From the NCBI RefSeq assembly GCF_012650175.1, contig NZ_JAAILI010000089.1:34661-98660 (forward strand): 64,000 bases of DNA, read 5' to 3'. Source of the stretch: Sphingomonas sp. S2M10 (GTDB lineage Bacteria > Pseudomonadota > Alphaproteobacteria > Sphingomonadales > Sphingomonadaceae). Position 1 is the first letter of the stretch, and each line of letters starts with the position of its first letter. Under the pieces are notes generated by a model, which saw only the letters and a program-made list of their open reading frames with translations, was not told the origin of the DNA and ran no database searches. This document shows positions 34,636 to 45,173 of the stretch, piece after piece. The position numbers and the translations under genes are program-made.

Positions 34636-35622
34636 ATGCTTCGCCTAGCCCTTGTCGCCGCGCTGATGCTCGCGCCCGCTGAAACCGCCGTCCCGCTGCA
34701 CGCCGGCGGCCGCGTTGCCACCGATGGGCGGTTCGGCTGGCCCGGCGTCTATTTCGAAGGGCGGTTCAAGGGCACGTCGGTGACGGTGTCGGTCGAGGCC
34801 GGCGAGGATCATCTCGCCGTACTGATCGACGGCGTCGAGCGCGCGGTGCTCAAGAAGCCGGGCAAGGTGCAGCGTCGCTTCGACGGACTGGCGGACGGCG
34901 AGCACGTGATCCGTGTCGAGAAGCTGACGGAGACGCAAAGCGGCTATAGCCGCATGATCGGCATCACCACCGACGGCACGCCGCTGGCGCCGCCGGTGCA
35001 TGCGCGCAGCGTGGAGTTTATCGGCGATTCGCACAGCGTCGGCTATGGCGACACCGCCGCGGTGCGCGACTGTACCGGCGGGGTGGTGCACGACACCACC
35101 AACACCCAACTCGCCTTTGGGCCGCTGCTCGCCAAGAAATGGGATGCCGACTATCGCGTGATCGCCTTTTCGGGGCGCGGCGTGGTGCGCAACTATGCGG
35201 GTGGCAATCCCGGCGAGACGCTGCCGGTGCTCTATGCGCGCGCCATTCCCGGCGAGCCTGCACCCGCAACTCAGGATGGCTGGAAGCCGCAGCTGATCGT
35301 GATCAACCTCGGCACCAACGATTTCTCGACGCCGGTCCATGCGGGCGAGGCGTGGAAGGACGACGCCGCGCTGCATGCCGACTATCAGGCGAGGTACGGC
35401 GCCTTTGTGCGGAAGCTCCAGGGCGCGAACCCGGGTGCCCGCTTCCTGCTGATGGGCGCGCCCGCCTTCATTGCGGACGTGCGTGCAGTGGCGGCGGCAA
35501 CCGGCGCAACACCGGTGGCGGTGCCGCAACTGGAGTTCACCGCCTGCCACTTCCATCCGTCGCTGAAGGATCAGCGGCTGATGGCGGATCTGGTCGAGGA
35601 CGCGGCGCGGGGGCTGAAGTAA
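34636..35622 (+). CDS. SGNH-hydrolase esterase, CE2-like
   Basis: A 328-residue secreted esterase. A short signal peptide (LRLALVAALMLAPAETA) is followed by a beta-sandwich of about 100 residues and an SGNH domain. The nucleophile is Ser132 in FIGDSHSVGYGD, the oxyanion Asn is in VINLGTNDFSTP, and the C-terminal His is in CHFHPSLKDQ. The usual Asp two residues before that His is replaced by the CHF context, as in CE2 acetyl esterases that work with a Ser-His dyad. It probably removes acetyl groups from polysaccharides. It lies 31 bases behind the diiron oxidase on the same strand. Confidence 0.83.
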   Translation: MLRLALVAALMLAPAETAVPLHAGGRVATDGRFGWPGVYFEGRFKGTSVTVSVEAGEDHLAVLIDGVERAVLKKPGKVQRRFDGLADGEHVIRVEKLTETQSGYSRMIGITTDGTPLAPPVHARSVEFIGDSHSVGYGDTAAVRDCTGGVVHDTTNTQLAFGPLLAKKWDADYRVIAFSGRGVVRNYAGGNPGETLPVLYARAIPGEPAPATQDGWKPQLIVINLGTNDFSTPVHAGEAWKDDAALHADYQARYGAFVRKLQGANPGARFLLMGAPAFIADVRAVAAATGATPVAVPQLEFTACHFHPSLKDQRLMADLVEDAARGLK

Positions 35623-35625
35623 GCG

Positions 35626-35649
35626 TCCCCTCCCGCAAGCGGGAGGGGA
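35626..35649. terminator. GC-rich hairpin between convergent genes
   Basis: TCCCCTCCCGC, AA, GCGGGAGGGGA form an 11-bp stem between the esterase stop and the PLP enzyme stop. It is nearly the same sequence as the hairpin at 3233-3256 and can act in both directions. Confidence 0.55.
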
Positions 35650-35657
35650 ATTAGGGA

Positions 35658-36974
35658 TCACACCGCCTTCAGCGCATTCTCGAAGTCGGCGATCAGGTCG
35701 TCGGCATCCTCGACCCCGATCGAGATGCGCACCAGATTGTCGGTGATCGCCAGCGCCTGCTTGCGCGCTTCCGGCACCGACAAATGCGTCATCCCCGCCG
35801 GGTGCGAGGCCAGCGTTTCGGTGCCGCCCAGGCTGACCGCCAGCTTGGCGATCTTGAGCGAATCGAGAAAGGCGAAGGCCTCCTTCTCGCCGCCCTTCAG
35901 GTAGAGCGAGAAGGTCGATCCCGCGCCGGTGCAGTGTCGGCGATAGATATCGGCCTGGCGGTGATCGTCGCCGCGTTCGAGGAAGCCGAGATAGCCGACC
36001 TTCTCCACCTTTGGGTGCGCCGCCAGGAATTCGCAGACCTTGGCGGCATTCTCGCCCGCCCGGCTCATCCGCAGTTCCAGCGTCTCCAGCGAGCGGAGCA
36101 GCATCCAGGCGGTGTTGGGGTCGCAGATCGTGCCGATCGTGTTGCGCATCAGCCGGATCGTGTTGATGTGCGCCTTGGATCCCAGCACGCCGCCCGCGAC
36201 CAGATCCGAATGGCCGCCGGCATATTTGGTCAGCGAATAGACGACGATGTCGGCGCCCTGCTTGAGCGGCTGCGCCCAGAGCGGCCCCAGGAAGGTGTTG
36301 TCGATCGCGATCGGCGGCTTGGTATCGCCCTTGAAGATCGCGTCGCGGCTGGCGGCGACGGCTTCCACATCGACCAGCGCGTTAGTCGGGTTGGCGGGGC
36401 TCTCCAGATAGATCAGCGCGACATTGCCGGAGGCGGCCTTGCTAAGCACCGCATCGATCTCCTCGCGCGTCGCGCCCGCCGGGAAATCGAGCCAGTGGAT
36501 GCCGAAGCGGCCGAGGATGCGCGCGATCAGCGTCTCGGTCGCGGCATAGAGCGGGCCCGAATGGACGATGGTGTCACCCGGCTTGACCATCGACAGGAAC
36601 AGCGTGGCGATCGCCGACATGCCGGAGGAGAAGGCGAGCGCGTCCTCGGCCTCTTCCCAGATGGCGAGCCGGTCTTCGAGGATCTCCTGGTTGGGGCCGT
36701 TGAAGCGCGAATAGACCAGTCCTTCGGCACCGCCCGGGCGCTTGCCGGTCACCCCTTCGAAATGGCGCTTGCCCGCGGCGGCGTTGGGGAAGACGAAGGT
36801 GGAGGTGAGGAAGATCGGCGGCTTCAGCGCGCCTTCCGAGAGCATCGGATCATAGCCGTGCCCCATCATCATCGTCGCCGGCTTGAGCTTGCGGTCGCCG
36901 ATCTTCTCGACATCGCCCTCGGGACGGGCACGGGGCGTACCGCCGGTCAGATCGGCTTCGGTGGCGTCGGTCAT
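35658..36974 (-). CDS. Cystathionine gamma-synthase family PLP enzyme
   Basis: A 438-residue Cys/Met-metabolism PLP enzyme. The markers are YSRFNGPNQEILEDRLA, FSSGMSAIATLFL, YLESPANPTNALVDVEAV, DNTFLGPLWAQPL and the PLP lysine in VVYSLTKYAGGHSDLVAGG. The family covers cystathionine gamma-synthase, beta- and gamma-lyases and methionine gamma-lyase; which reaction this one performs cannot be settled by eye. The N-terminal 45 residues are an extension beyond the usual fold. The ATG at 36974 follows GGAGAG. It is divergent from katG. Confidence 0.87.
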   Translation of the reverse strand: MTDATEADLTGGTPRARPEGDVEKIGDRKLKPATMMMGHGYDPMLSEGALKPPIFLTSTFVFPNAAAGKRHFEGVTGKRPGGAEGLVYSRFNGPNQEILEDRLAIWEEAEDALAFSSGMSAIATLFLSMVKPGDTIVHSGPLYAATETLIARILGRFGIHWLDFPAGATREEIDAVLSKAASGNVALIYLESPANPTNALVDVEAVAASRDAIFKGDTKPPIAIDNTFLGPLWAQPLKQGADIVVYSLTKYAGGHSDLVAGGVLGSKAHINTIRLMRNTIGTICDPNTAWMLLRSLETLELRMSRAGENAAKVCEFLAAHPKVEKVGYLGFLERGDDHRQADIYRRHCTGAGSTFSLYLKGGEKEAFAFLDSLKIAKLAVSLGGTETLASHPAGMTHLSVPEARKQALAITDNLVRISIGVEDADDLIADFENALKAV

Positions 36975-37002
36975 TGCAGGCTCTCCGGTGGGTGTTCTTA
37001 GA

Positions 37003-37020
37003 TGGTTGCGATTGTAACCA
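37003..37020. promoter_or_regulatory. Inverted repeat upstream of the PLP enzyme
   Basis: TGGTT, eight bases, AACCA lies 29 bases before the PLP enzyme start on the minus strand. It is operator-like, but no regulator is identified. Confidence 0.3.
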
Positions 37021-37096
37021 GTTCGGGCAGGCATTCCACCCATGTCCAACCCCGATAGCGCCGCATCGTTTCGCTCGCGCGACCATGGCTGCGGCC

Positions 37097-37110
37097 TATC
37101 CGATCGGATA
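37097..37110. promoter_or_regulatory. 14-bp perfect palindrome before katG
   Basis: TATCCGATCGGATA lies in the divergent region between the PLP enzyme gene and katG, 117 bases before the katG ATG. It could be an operator; it does not fit the spaced ATAG pattern of OxyR. Confidence 0.4.
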
Positions 37111-37226
37111 TACTGACACGAACGGAAAGATCGATCAGTGTTCTCGGACTAATCCATTTCATCGATCGCTCTGGCCGTGAGAGGCTGTGCGGAGATCATA
37201 GCCCGAACGCTGAAGGAGATGCCCGA

Positions 37227-39434
<2,208 letters not shown>

Positions 39435-39446
39435 TCGGGTGAAGAA

Positions 39447-39485
39447 GGGGCCGCTCGGCACTGCCAGGCGGCCCCATTCTTTTCT
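39447..39485 (+). terminator. Terminator of katG
   Basis: GGGGCCGC (39447-39454) pairs with GCGGCCCC (39468-39475), then ATTCTTTTCT follows. The stem, loop and T-rich tail fit a Rho-independent terminator. Confidence 0.8.
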
Positions 39486-39530
39486 AGTTTCTACCCCCGC
39501 CAGCGCGGGGCAACCGCATTTGCGTTTAGA

Positions 39531-39653
39531 CCACCCTCACCCTCCCATCGCTGGCGCGATGGGCCCCTCCCTCTCCCAAGGGGAGAGGGGGTGAAGGTCC
39601 CTCTCCCCTTGGGAGAGGGAGGGAGCCGCGAAGCGGCGGAAGGGTGAGGGTGG
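39531..39653. repeat. Palindromic intergenic repeat, family B copy 2
   Basis: This is the inverted copy of the element at 9388-9503: it opens with CCACCCTCACCCTCCCATCG and ends CGGAAGGGTGAGGGTGG, with paired CTCTCCC/GGGAGAG hairpins inside. Together with the katG terminator it fills the 323-base gap between katG and the DUF2171 gene; no gene is seen there. Confidence 0.85.
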
Positions 39654-39757
39654 ACGGCCAAATACGATTCCCCGCCAGCCAGGGGGACGGGGCGCCTTCC
39701 AAGAAAAAGGGCCGCCCGGCATCGCCGGACGGCCCCCTTTCGTCGCGTCAACGGACC

Positions 39758-40915
39758 TTAATAGGTGCCCTTGAAGCTCGAATTCAGATTCCCCGTCGTG
39801 CTCCAGTCCTGCGACCGGTCGCCGGTGGTGTTCTGATCGGTGGTCGTGACGGTGGACTTGGTCTTGTCCTCGCCGAACATCGCGCCCGACTGTTCCTCGT
39901 CGCGCCAATGGCTCTTGGCTTCGTCCGCGGTCTTGCGCAGCGTCACCTTGTCGTCGACCGTCTGGATCCACCGCGACGGGATCGAGTGGTGGCGACCCTC
40001 GGCATCCGTGTCGTTCTTGGTCAGGATGATGCGGTCGCCGCGCACCTTGTCGACGGTGCCGACATGGCTGCCGTCCGAACCCAGCACTTCCATATGCTCG
40101 GTCACGCGGCGAAGCGCGTCGCGCTGACCGGTCCGCTCGGTCCGGAAGCTGTCGAACTCGTTGTGGAAACGCTGGGCGTTTTCCCGACGATATTCGTCAT
40201 AGTCGCGGTCGAATTCCTGGAGGCGGCTGCGGCGCCATTCGCTATAATGGCTGTCCGAGGCGCCCTCGTTCCGCGCCTGCTGCTCGTCATAGCGCTGGTC
40301 CTGGCGGCGGCGGCGTTCGGCCTCCTCGTCGCCGAACCACGAGCGGACCTCGTCACCGGCGCGGTCGAAGAAACCGCGGTCGCGGTCATAGCCGCGCAGG
40401 TCGTTGCCGCCACGATCACGGTCATAGCCATAGACGCTGCGGCCCTGGTCCTGGCGATCGTAGCGCGCGCGGCCCTGATCCTGCTGGCCATAGCTGCGGG
40501 CGAAGCTGTCGCGGCTGCCCCAGTCGCTGTTGCCGTAATTGCGCTGGCCGTAATCGCGGTCGCGGTCCTGGGCGGAATAGCCGCCATAGTTGCTGTAGCT
40601 GCGCGAACCGGTGTCGCTCCAGTCATTGTCGCCGCCGTCCCAGCCGCCGCGCTGCTGGTCGCGCTGGCCATAGCCCTGCGCGCCATAGCTCGAGCGATCC
40701 TGATCGCGCCAGTTCGAGCGCCCGCGATTGCCATCGTCGTCACGCTGGTTGCGGTCGCGCCCGCGGCCGAGTTCGCCGGCGGCGGCATAGTCGCGCGCGC
40801 TGCTATAGGTGTAATCGCGGCCGGAGCCGTAATCCCGGCCATAGTCGCCCTGGCGGCTGCTGTCGTTATAGCCGGTGGGGCCATAGGGGCCGTAGCGATT
40901 GTTGCGGTCGTCCAT
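39758..40915 (-). CDS. DUF2171 protein with Arg/Asp/Gly/Tyr-rich disordered region
   Basis: A 385-residue protein in two parts. Residues 1-180 are low-complexity, built from Arg, Asp, Gly, Tyr, Ser, Gln and Asn (for example RYGPYGPTGYNDSSRQGDYG and repeated YDRDRG/RDYG). Next comes a charged linker SWFGDEEAERRRRQDQ, common in sphingomonad stress proteins. The DUF2171 domain (VTEHMEVLGSDGSHVGTVDK, then HSIPSRWIQTVDDKVTL) lies at about residues 265-330. No signal peptide or membrane segment is seen, so it is cytoplasmic. The ATG at 40915 follows GGAGAG. A candidate EcfG promoter lies upstream. Its function is unknown; a stress role is inferred. Confidence 0.85.
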   Translation of the reverse strand: MDDRNNRYGPYGPTGYNDSSRQGDYGRDYGSGRDYTYSSARDYAAAGELGRGRDRNQRDDDGNRGRSNWRDQDRSSYGAQGYGQRDQQRGGWDGGDNDWSDTGSRSYSNYGGYSAQDRDRDYGQRNYGNSDWGSRDSFARSYGQQDQGRARYDRQDQGRSVYGYDRDRGGNDLRGYDRDRGFFDRAGDEVRSWFGDEEAERRRRQDQRYDEQQARNEGASDSHYSEWRRSRLQEFDRDYDEYRRENAQRFHNEFDSFRTERTGQRDALRRVTEHMEVLGSDGSHVGTVDKVRGDRIILTKNDTDAEGRHHSIPSRWIQTVDDKVTLRKTADEAKSHWRDEEQSGAMFGEDKTKSTVTTTDQNTTGDRSQDWSTTGNLNSSFKGTY

Positions 40916-40973
40916 CGTATCTCTCCTGCTGAGATTTCGGCGGCTGCGGCATGCTTGCCGTCACGCGTCATCC

Positions 40974-41000
40974 AAGCGAGCAAAGGGGTGGATGGGTTCC
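40974..41000 (-). promoter_or_regulatory. Candidate EcfG promoter of the DUF2171 gene
   Basis: On the minus strand GGAAC (40996-41000) is followed after 17 bases by CGCTT (40974-40978). The EcfG -10 is CGTT, so the -10 is imperfect. The gene's stress-type product makes the match more credible. Confidence 0.3.
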
Positions 41001-41135
41001 GCACATTCAACTTGTCGGGCAGGCAATTCGTCGGCGGCGATACAAAAGCGGCGGGAGGATGCGACAAGCCGGTTGCATCGCCCGTTTCGGCTCGCTAAGG
41101 GGAGCGCCTCCCGGGCCAGCCCGGGATCCGGCGGC

Positions 41136-41211
41136 GGGGCTGTAGCTCAGATGGGAGAGCGCTGCAATCGCACTGCAGAGGTCAGGGGTTCGATTCCCCT
41201 CAGCTCCACCA
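41136..41211 (+). tRNA. tRNA-Ala (anticodon CGC)
   Basis: A 76-base tRNA with encoded CCA at 41209-41211. The acceptor stem GGGGCTG/CAGCTCC has the G3-U70 pair that identifies alanine tRNAs. The anticodon stem CTGCA/TGCAG encloses ATCGCAC, giving CGC at 41169-41171, which reads GCG codons. Confidence 0.97.
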
Positions 41212-41695
41212 GCCGCCCATAACCCATCCATTCGCCCACACCGATTGCGAAGCCGTAGCATCGCCGGCATGTGGTTCCATTGGCCGTGGCGCACAGATGG
41301 GAGGGTGATGTGGCCGAACCTCGCTTCCGCATCGGACCCGGCAGGGGTTTCGCAACATTGCCACAGCGCTGTTTCGGTGCGCCCGGCATGGCATGTCGGA
41401 CGAGCATGACGAGGCGTGGCGCTTCGCGAGGGCGAGCAATGCCTGACGTCGCCGCGAAGGATCCCGCGCCGCGCTCGTCGTCCGTCGCACAAGCGCCGCC
41501 TCCAAGCCTCAAGATCACTGGGATATGTGAACCGCGCCGAACGGCGGACTGCGACGGAACGCTGCATCGTCGCGGTCGGGCGGGAGGCAGCGTGGTCGGA
41601 CATGCCGCAGGGATGATTATGTGTGCCGCTGACGCCGCTACGAAGCGGAAGCTTGGATTCCGGCGCGCGGGGCCAACTGCAACGAAGGACAACAA
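41212..41695. other. 484-base gap after tRNA-Ala, no gene supported
   Basis: No reading frame here has convincing protein composition or a good start. I see no repeat of the tRNA 3' end and no integrase, so an island boundary is only a suspicion. The base composition becomes less GC-rich toward the beta-helix gene. Confidence 0.5.
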
Positions 41696-43006
41696 ATGGC
41701 TGCACTGCTCTGGTTGCAAAACGATAGATCGGGCACCCGGCAGCGCCATATCGTCCGCACCTACCTGGAAGACGTAGGCGTCAGCACGTCGAACAACGCA
41801 GCGGCCAACGCGGCGGCGCTGTCGGCCGCCGTCGCTCGGGGGAACGTCACGCTCCATGTCCGCCCTGGGAACAGGTACAATATGGGCCATGTGCCGATCA
41901 CGGCCGACAATGTGCGGATTCTATGCGAGCGCGGCGACAAGCCGACATTCTACATGCCCGCGGCGACCTTCACGAACAAGACGCTCAAGTCCTATGACGG
42001 CAACGCGCTCTTGTTCGACGCGCGGGGAGCCTTGTCGGGTGGGTTCGAGCCAATCTCGAACATCTTGCTCGAAAATCTGATCCTCGAGAGCGAGGTGTCC
42101 GATGGCCGGTATCTCCGGGGCATTGCCGCGCGGAACGTCAATAATTTCAACGCCAACGGCATCGAGATCTTCGGCTTTCCGACGGGGATCGGCATCACGC
42201 TCGGCACCGTCAACGGGGAGAGCGGCATCCGCGAATGCAACATCCACGGCTTCCACACGAACACGGCATGGCGCTCTGCCGACGCGCAGATGACCGGCAT
42301 CGAGGTCGATAATGAACGGTATAACGGGCTGGCATCGGAAGGGCTCAAGATCCTCTCGCCCCGGATCGACAATCTAGTCTTCGGTGCGATCGCGATTGCA
42401 GCGGTGAACGATCAGACCGACGGGATCAACATCTGCCATCACAGTTCGCGATTCCACACCATCAGCGATGCGCGCATATCGCGGGTTGCGGAAGGCATCG
42501 ATCACTTTGGCAGCGATTGCATCATCAACGACCCCGTCATCAGCCAGGTCCGCTACGCCGGATTGAAGATATTTCACGGCGCTTCCCGCAACATCTACTA
42601 TCGCCCGGTCGTCAGAGATGCGGTGCAGTTTTTCGTGGCGATCGGCGGAAGCTATGTTGCGGGTGTCCCGGACACCAAAAGTAACATCATCAAGGGCGGG
42701 TCACTGACGGGTTTGAACTATGACAAAACCGCTAAAGGTACGACGGCAGGTGTGTTCATCACGGATAACGGCGTCCCCAAGCGCGTCGCCCGGCCGAAAT
42801 GGAACATCGTTCAGGGAACATTGATCGACGAAGGCGCGCATGGTCCGCGCGCGTGGTACGATGAAAGCACCTTCGGCTATAATGTCGGCGAAGCGCTGAG
42901 GGTCATTGGCGGCGCTGCGAATGTCAAGCGCATCGCTATTCCGTTTGGCGGGGGGCGGGTGTCCCTCGCGGGGGCTGCGTCGACCTATTACACGGATCTC
43001 ACCTAG
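41696..43006 (+). CDS. Predicted right-handed beta-helix protein
   Basis: A 436-residue protein; the ATG at 41696 follows GAAGGA. From about residue 90 it shows the short, irregular beta-strand/Asn-turn rhythm of parallel beta-helices (ISNILLENLILESEVSDGRY, NVNNFNANGIEIFGFPTG, then GLKILSPRIDNLVFGAIAIA). These folds occur in pectate-lyase-like enzymes, phage tail spikes and surface proteins. There is no signal peptide. No catalytic set is evident. Its base composition is lower in GC than its neighbours, and it lies downstream of tRNA-Ala, suggesting horizontal arrival. Its stop overlaps the convergent histidine kinase stop by four bases. Confidence 0.65.
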   Translation: MAALLWLQNDRSGTRQRHIVRTYLEDVGVSTSNNAAANAAALSAAVARGNVTLHVRPGNRYNMGHVPITADNVRILCERGDKPTFYMPAATFTNKTLKSYDGNALLFDARGALSGGFEPISNILLENLILESEVSDGRYLRGIAARNVNNFNANGIEIFGFPTGIGITLGTVNGESGIRECNIHGFHTNTAWRSADAQMTGIEVDNERYNGLASEGLKILSPRIDNLVFGAIAIAAVNDQTDGINICHHSSRFHTISDARISRVAEGIDHFGSDCIINDPVISQVRYAGLKIFHGASRNIYYRPVVRDAVQFFVAIGGSYVAGVPDTKSNIIKGGSLTGLNYDKTAKGTTAGVFITDNGVPKRVARPKWNIVQGTLIDEGAHGPRAWYDESTFGYNVGEALRVIGGAANVKRIAIPFGGGRVSLAGAASTYYTDLT

Positions 43007-44352
43007 CACTCCGCCAGCGGCAGCCGCACCGTGACGCGAAGGCCCGGATCGGCATCCTCCATCAGGAACTGGCCGTGGTGCAGCCCGGCCACCGCCACGG
43101 CGAGCGGCAGGCCGAGGCCATGGCCGGGCAGGTGCCGACTGCCGTCGAGCCGACCGAAACGGCGCAGCGCACGCTCGCGTTCGGCTGTGGGGATGCCCGG
43201 GCCGTCGTCCTCAACGCGAAGCAGGGCTGACCGGCCCTCCGTGCGCACCTCTAGGCGGATGGCCGTTCCCGCAGGCGTATGGGTGACAGCGTTCTCGATA
43301 AGGTTGACGAGCAGTTGGGTGAGCAGGCGCGGATCGCCATCGATCGGCACGATGGCGTGCGAGCGCGGGGGCGCGAAGCTGCGGCCGCTTTCGGTCACCA
43401 GCAGCTCCAGCCCTTCTGCCACCTCTGCCGCCAGCGCCGCCAGGTCCAGCCGCTGGAACCCTGCCCGGCGTTCGCCGCCCTCGACTTCGGTGATGCGCAG
43501 GATTGCGGCGAAGATGGCGAGGATCTCTTCGCTCTCCGCCACGGCCTCGGCCAGCGCGTCCCGCACCGGCAAGGCTTCGGGCGTCTCGGCCAGCGCCGCC
43601 AGGCGGCCGTGCAATCGCGCCAGCGGCGTCCGCAGGTCATGGGCGATGTCGTTGGAGATGCTGCGCATGCCGCGCATCAGTTCGCCGATGCGGTCCAGCA
43701 TCCGGTTGAACGTCACTGCCAATTCGCCAAAGGCGCTGCGGGGACGATCGACCGGCACGCGCGCGCGCAGGTCTCCGTCGATAATCGCTTCCGCCGTACG
43801 GGCGATCGCGGCGATGTTGATGCGGATCGCGCGAATCAGCGCGACGGTGCCGATCAGCAGCAGCGCCACCACCGCGCCGAAACCGATGGCGAGAATGCGC
43901 AGGCGGCCGTGGTCGTGCTGGTCGATCGGCTCGCTTTCCGCAATCAGCGCCAGCGTTCCGCCGCCCGGCAGTCGCTGCACCCAGGCTCTGCCGCGGCTCA
44001 GCCCCGGGATCGCGGCATCGCGCCGGACGGTGGAGACGCCGATCGGCAGCGGCTGTGCCGGTGCGATGTTGCCGGCGAGCATCCGGCCCTGCGGGTCACG
44101 CAGCAGAAAGCCGATGTCCGCGCTTTCGCGCTCGCTCCGCTCACGGGCGATGCGCCGCGCGATCTCCGCCGGCCCGGCCCGGCCATCCAGCAGCTCGCGC
44201 GCCTCGGCCTGAAGGCGCAGGTCCACCTGGCGGTCGATCGCGTCGAGCAGCGCGAGGTACACGCCCACCCCGGCGAGCGCGGTCGCCGCCGACAGACCGA
44301 GCGCGAAGGCGATCGCGATCCGGCCGAGCGAATGAAGGCGCCGTGGCGTCAC
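43003..44352 (-). CDS. Sensor histidine kinase, two transmembrane segments
   Basis: A 449-residue inner-membrane kinase. Helices lie at about residues 11-33 and 152-172, bracketing a periplasmic sensor of about 120 residues. Then come a HAMP domain, the H-box SNDIAHDLRTPLARL, the N-box NLIENAVTHTP, and the ATP lid motifs EDDGPGIP and GHGLGLPLA. The start is a GTG at 44352, three bases after the response regulator stop, so the two are one operon. The signal is unknown. No histidine-rich metal motif is seen in the periplasmic part. Confidence 0.92.
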   Translation of the reverse strand: MTPRRLHSLGRIAIAFALGLSAATALAGVGVYLALLDAIDRQVDLRLQAEARELLDGRAGPAEIARRIARERSERESADIGFLLRDPQGRMLAGNIAPAQPLPIGVSTVRRDAAIPGLSRGRAWVQRLPGGGTLALIAESEPIDQHDHGRLRILAIGFGAVVALLLIGTVALIRAIRINIAAIARTAEAIIDGDLRARVPVDRPRSAFGELAVTFNRMLDRIGELMRGMRSISNDIAHDLRTPLARLHGRLAALAETPEALPVRDALAEAVAESEEILAIFAAILRITEVEGGERRAGFQRLDLAALAAEVAEGLELLVTESGRSFAPPRSHAIVPIDGDPRLLTQLLVNLIENAVTHTPAGTAIRLEVRTEGRSALLRVEDDGPGIPTAERERALRRFGRLDGSRHLPGHGLGLPLAVAVAGLHHGQFLMEDADPGLRVTVRLPLAEC

Positions 44353-44355
44353 CGC

Positions 44356-45069
44356 TCAGGCGCGGAACATATAGCCCACGCCGCGCACCGTCGCGATCGG
44401 ATCGGGCAGGCCGGGCATCTCCAGCCGCTGGCGCAGCTTGAGGATATGAACGTCGACGATGTTGGTGGCCGGCACGAAATCATATCCCCAGACGCGTTCG
44501 ATCAGCATCTTGCGCGACAGCACGCTGCCCGCCTCACGGACCAGTTCGGCCAGCAGCTTCAGCTCGGTCTTCTGCAGCTCGATCGGCTTGCCGGCACGCG
44601 TGACGCGGTGGCGCAGAACGCTGACCATCACGTCGCCCGCGTGCAGCGTGGCGGTGTCGCCGCCGGTCGCGCTGCGCCGCCGCAGCACGGCGCGGATCCG
44701 GGCATTGAGCTCGTCGATCTCGAAGGGCTTGACGACGTAATCGTCGGCGCCTGCCTCCAGCCCTTCCACCCGTTCCTGGGTGAGCCCCAGCGCCGTCAGC
44801 AGGATCACCGGTGTCGCCACGCCTTCGGCGCGCATGCGGCGCAGCACCTCCACGCCCTCGATGACCGGCATCATCCGATCGAGCAGCACCACGTCGAACT
44901 TCTCCCGCGCCAGGATGGCGATCGCGGGGCGCCCGTCCTCGGCGGTCTCCACGCCATAGCCGAGCGCCGCCAGCTGCCGCGCGAGCAGGGCGTTCAGCTG
45001 GGCATCATCCTCCACGACGAGGATGCGGACGGCGGCGGGCATGTCGGATGGGCATTGCATGACGGGCAT
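44356..45069 (-). CDS. OmpR/PhoB-family response regulator
   Basis: A 237-residue regulator. The receiver has the acidic pair VVEDDAQLN, the phosphoacceptor Asp in VVLLDRMMPVIEG and the Lys in DDYVVKPFE. The C-terminal winged helix reads IELQKTELKLLAELVREAGS, then LIERVWGYDFVPATNIVDVH and TVRGVGYMFRA. The partner is the kinase three bases downstream. In-frame ATGs at 45060 and 45042 are alternative starts. The DUF4142 gene lies 104 bases upstream on the same strand and may be a target or a cotranscribed gene. Confidence 0.93.
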   Translation of the reverse strand: MPVMQCPSDMPAAVRILVVEDDAQLNALLARQLAALGYGVETAEDGRPAIAILAREKFDVVLLDRMMPVIEGVEVLRRMRAEGVATPVILLTALGLTQERVEGLEAGADDYVVKPFEIDELNARIRAVLRRRSATGGDTATLHAGDVMVSVLRHRVTRAGKPIELQKTELKLLAELVREAGSVLSRKMLIERVWGYDFVPATNIVDVHILKLRQRLEMPGLPDPIATVRGVGYMFRA

Positions 45070-45173
45070 TCTTAGGACGGACGCCTGTTCCTAACCTTAC
45101 GGCTCACATGGGCCGGATCGCCGCACCCGCTGCTAGTGCGGATGCGGTCAGACGCATGGGGGGCAGCATGGCG

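Noticed and set aside
37120..37226. An OxyR site before katG
   Set aside because: I could not find the four spaced ATAG/CTAT elements needed.
39644..41098. A 484-residue plus-strand frame rich in Ala, Val and Ile
   Set aside because: It mirrors the Arg/Asp/Tyr-rich DUF2171 gene; its hydrophobic look is a by-product of that gene's codons.
41147..41890. A 247-residue minus-strand frame ending LRGIEPLTSAVRLQRSPI
   Set aside because: Its C-terminus is the antisense of tRNA-Ala, a well-known false protein in automatic annotation; the rest has no protein-like composition.
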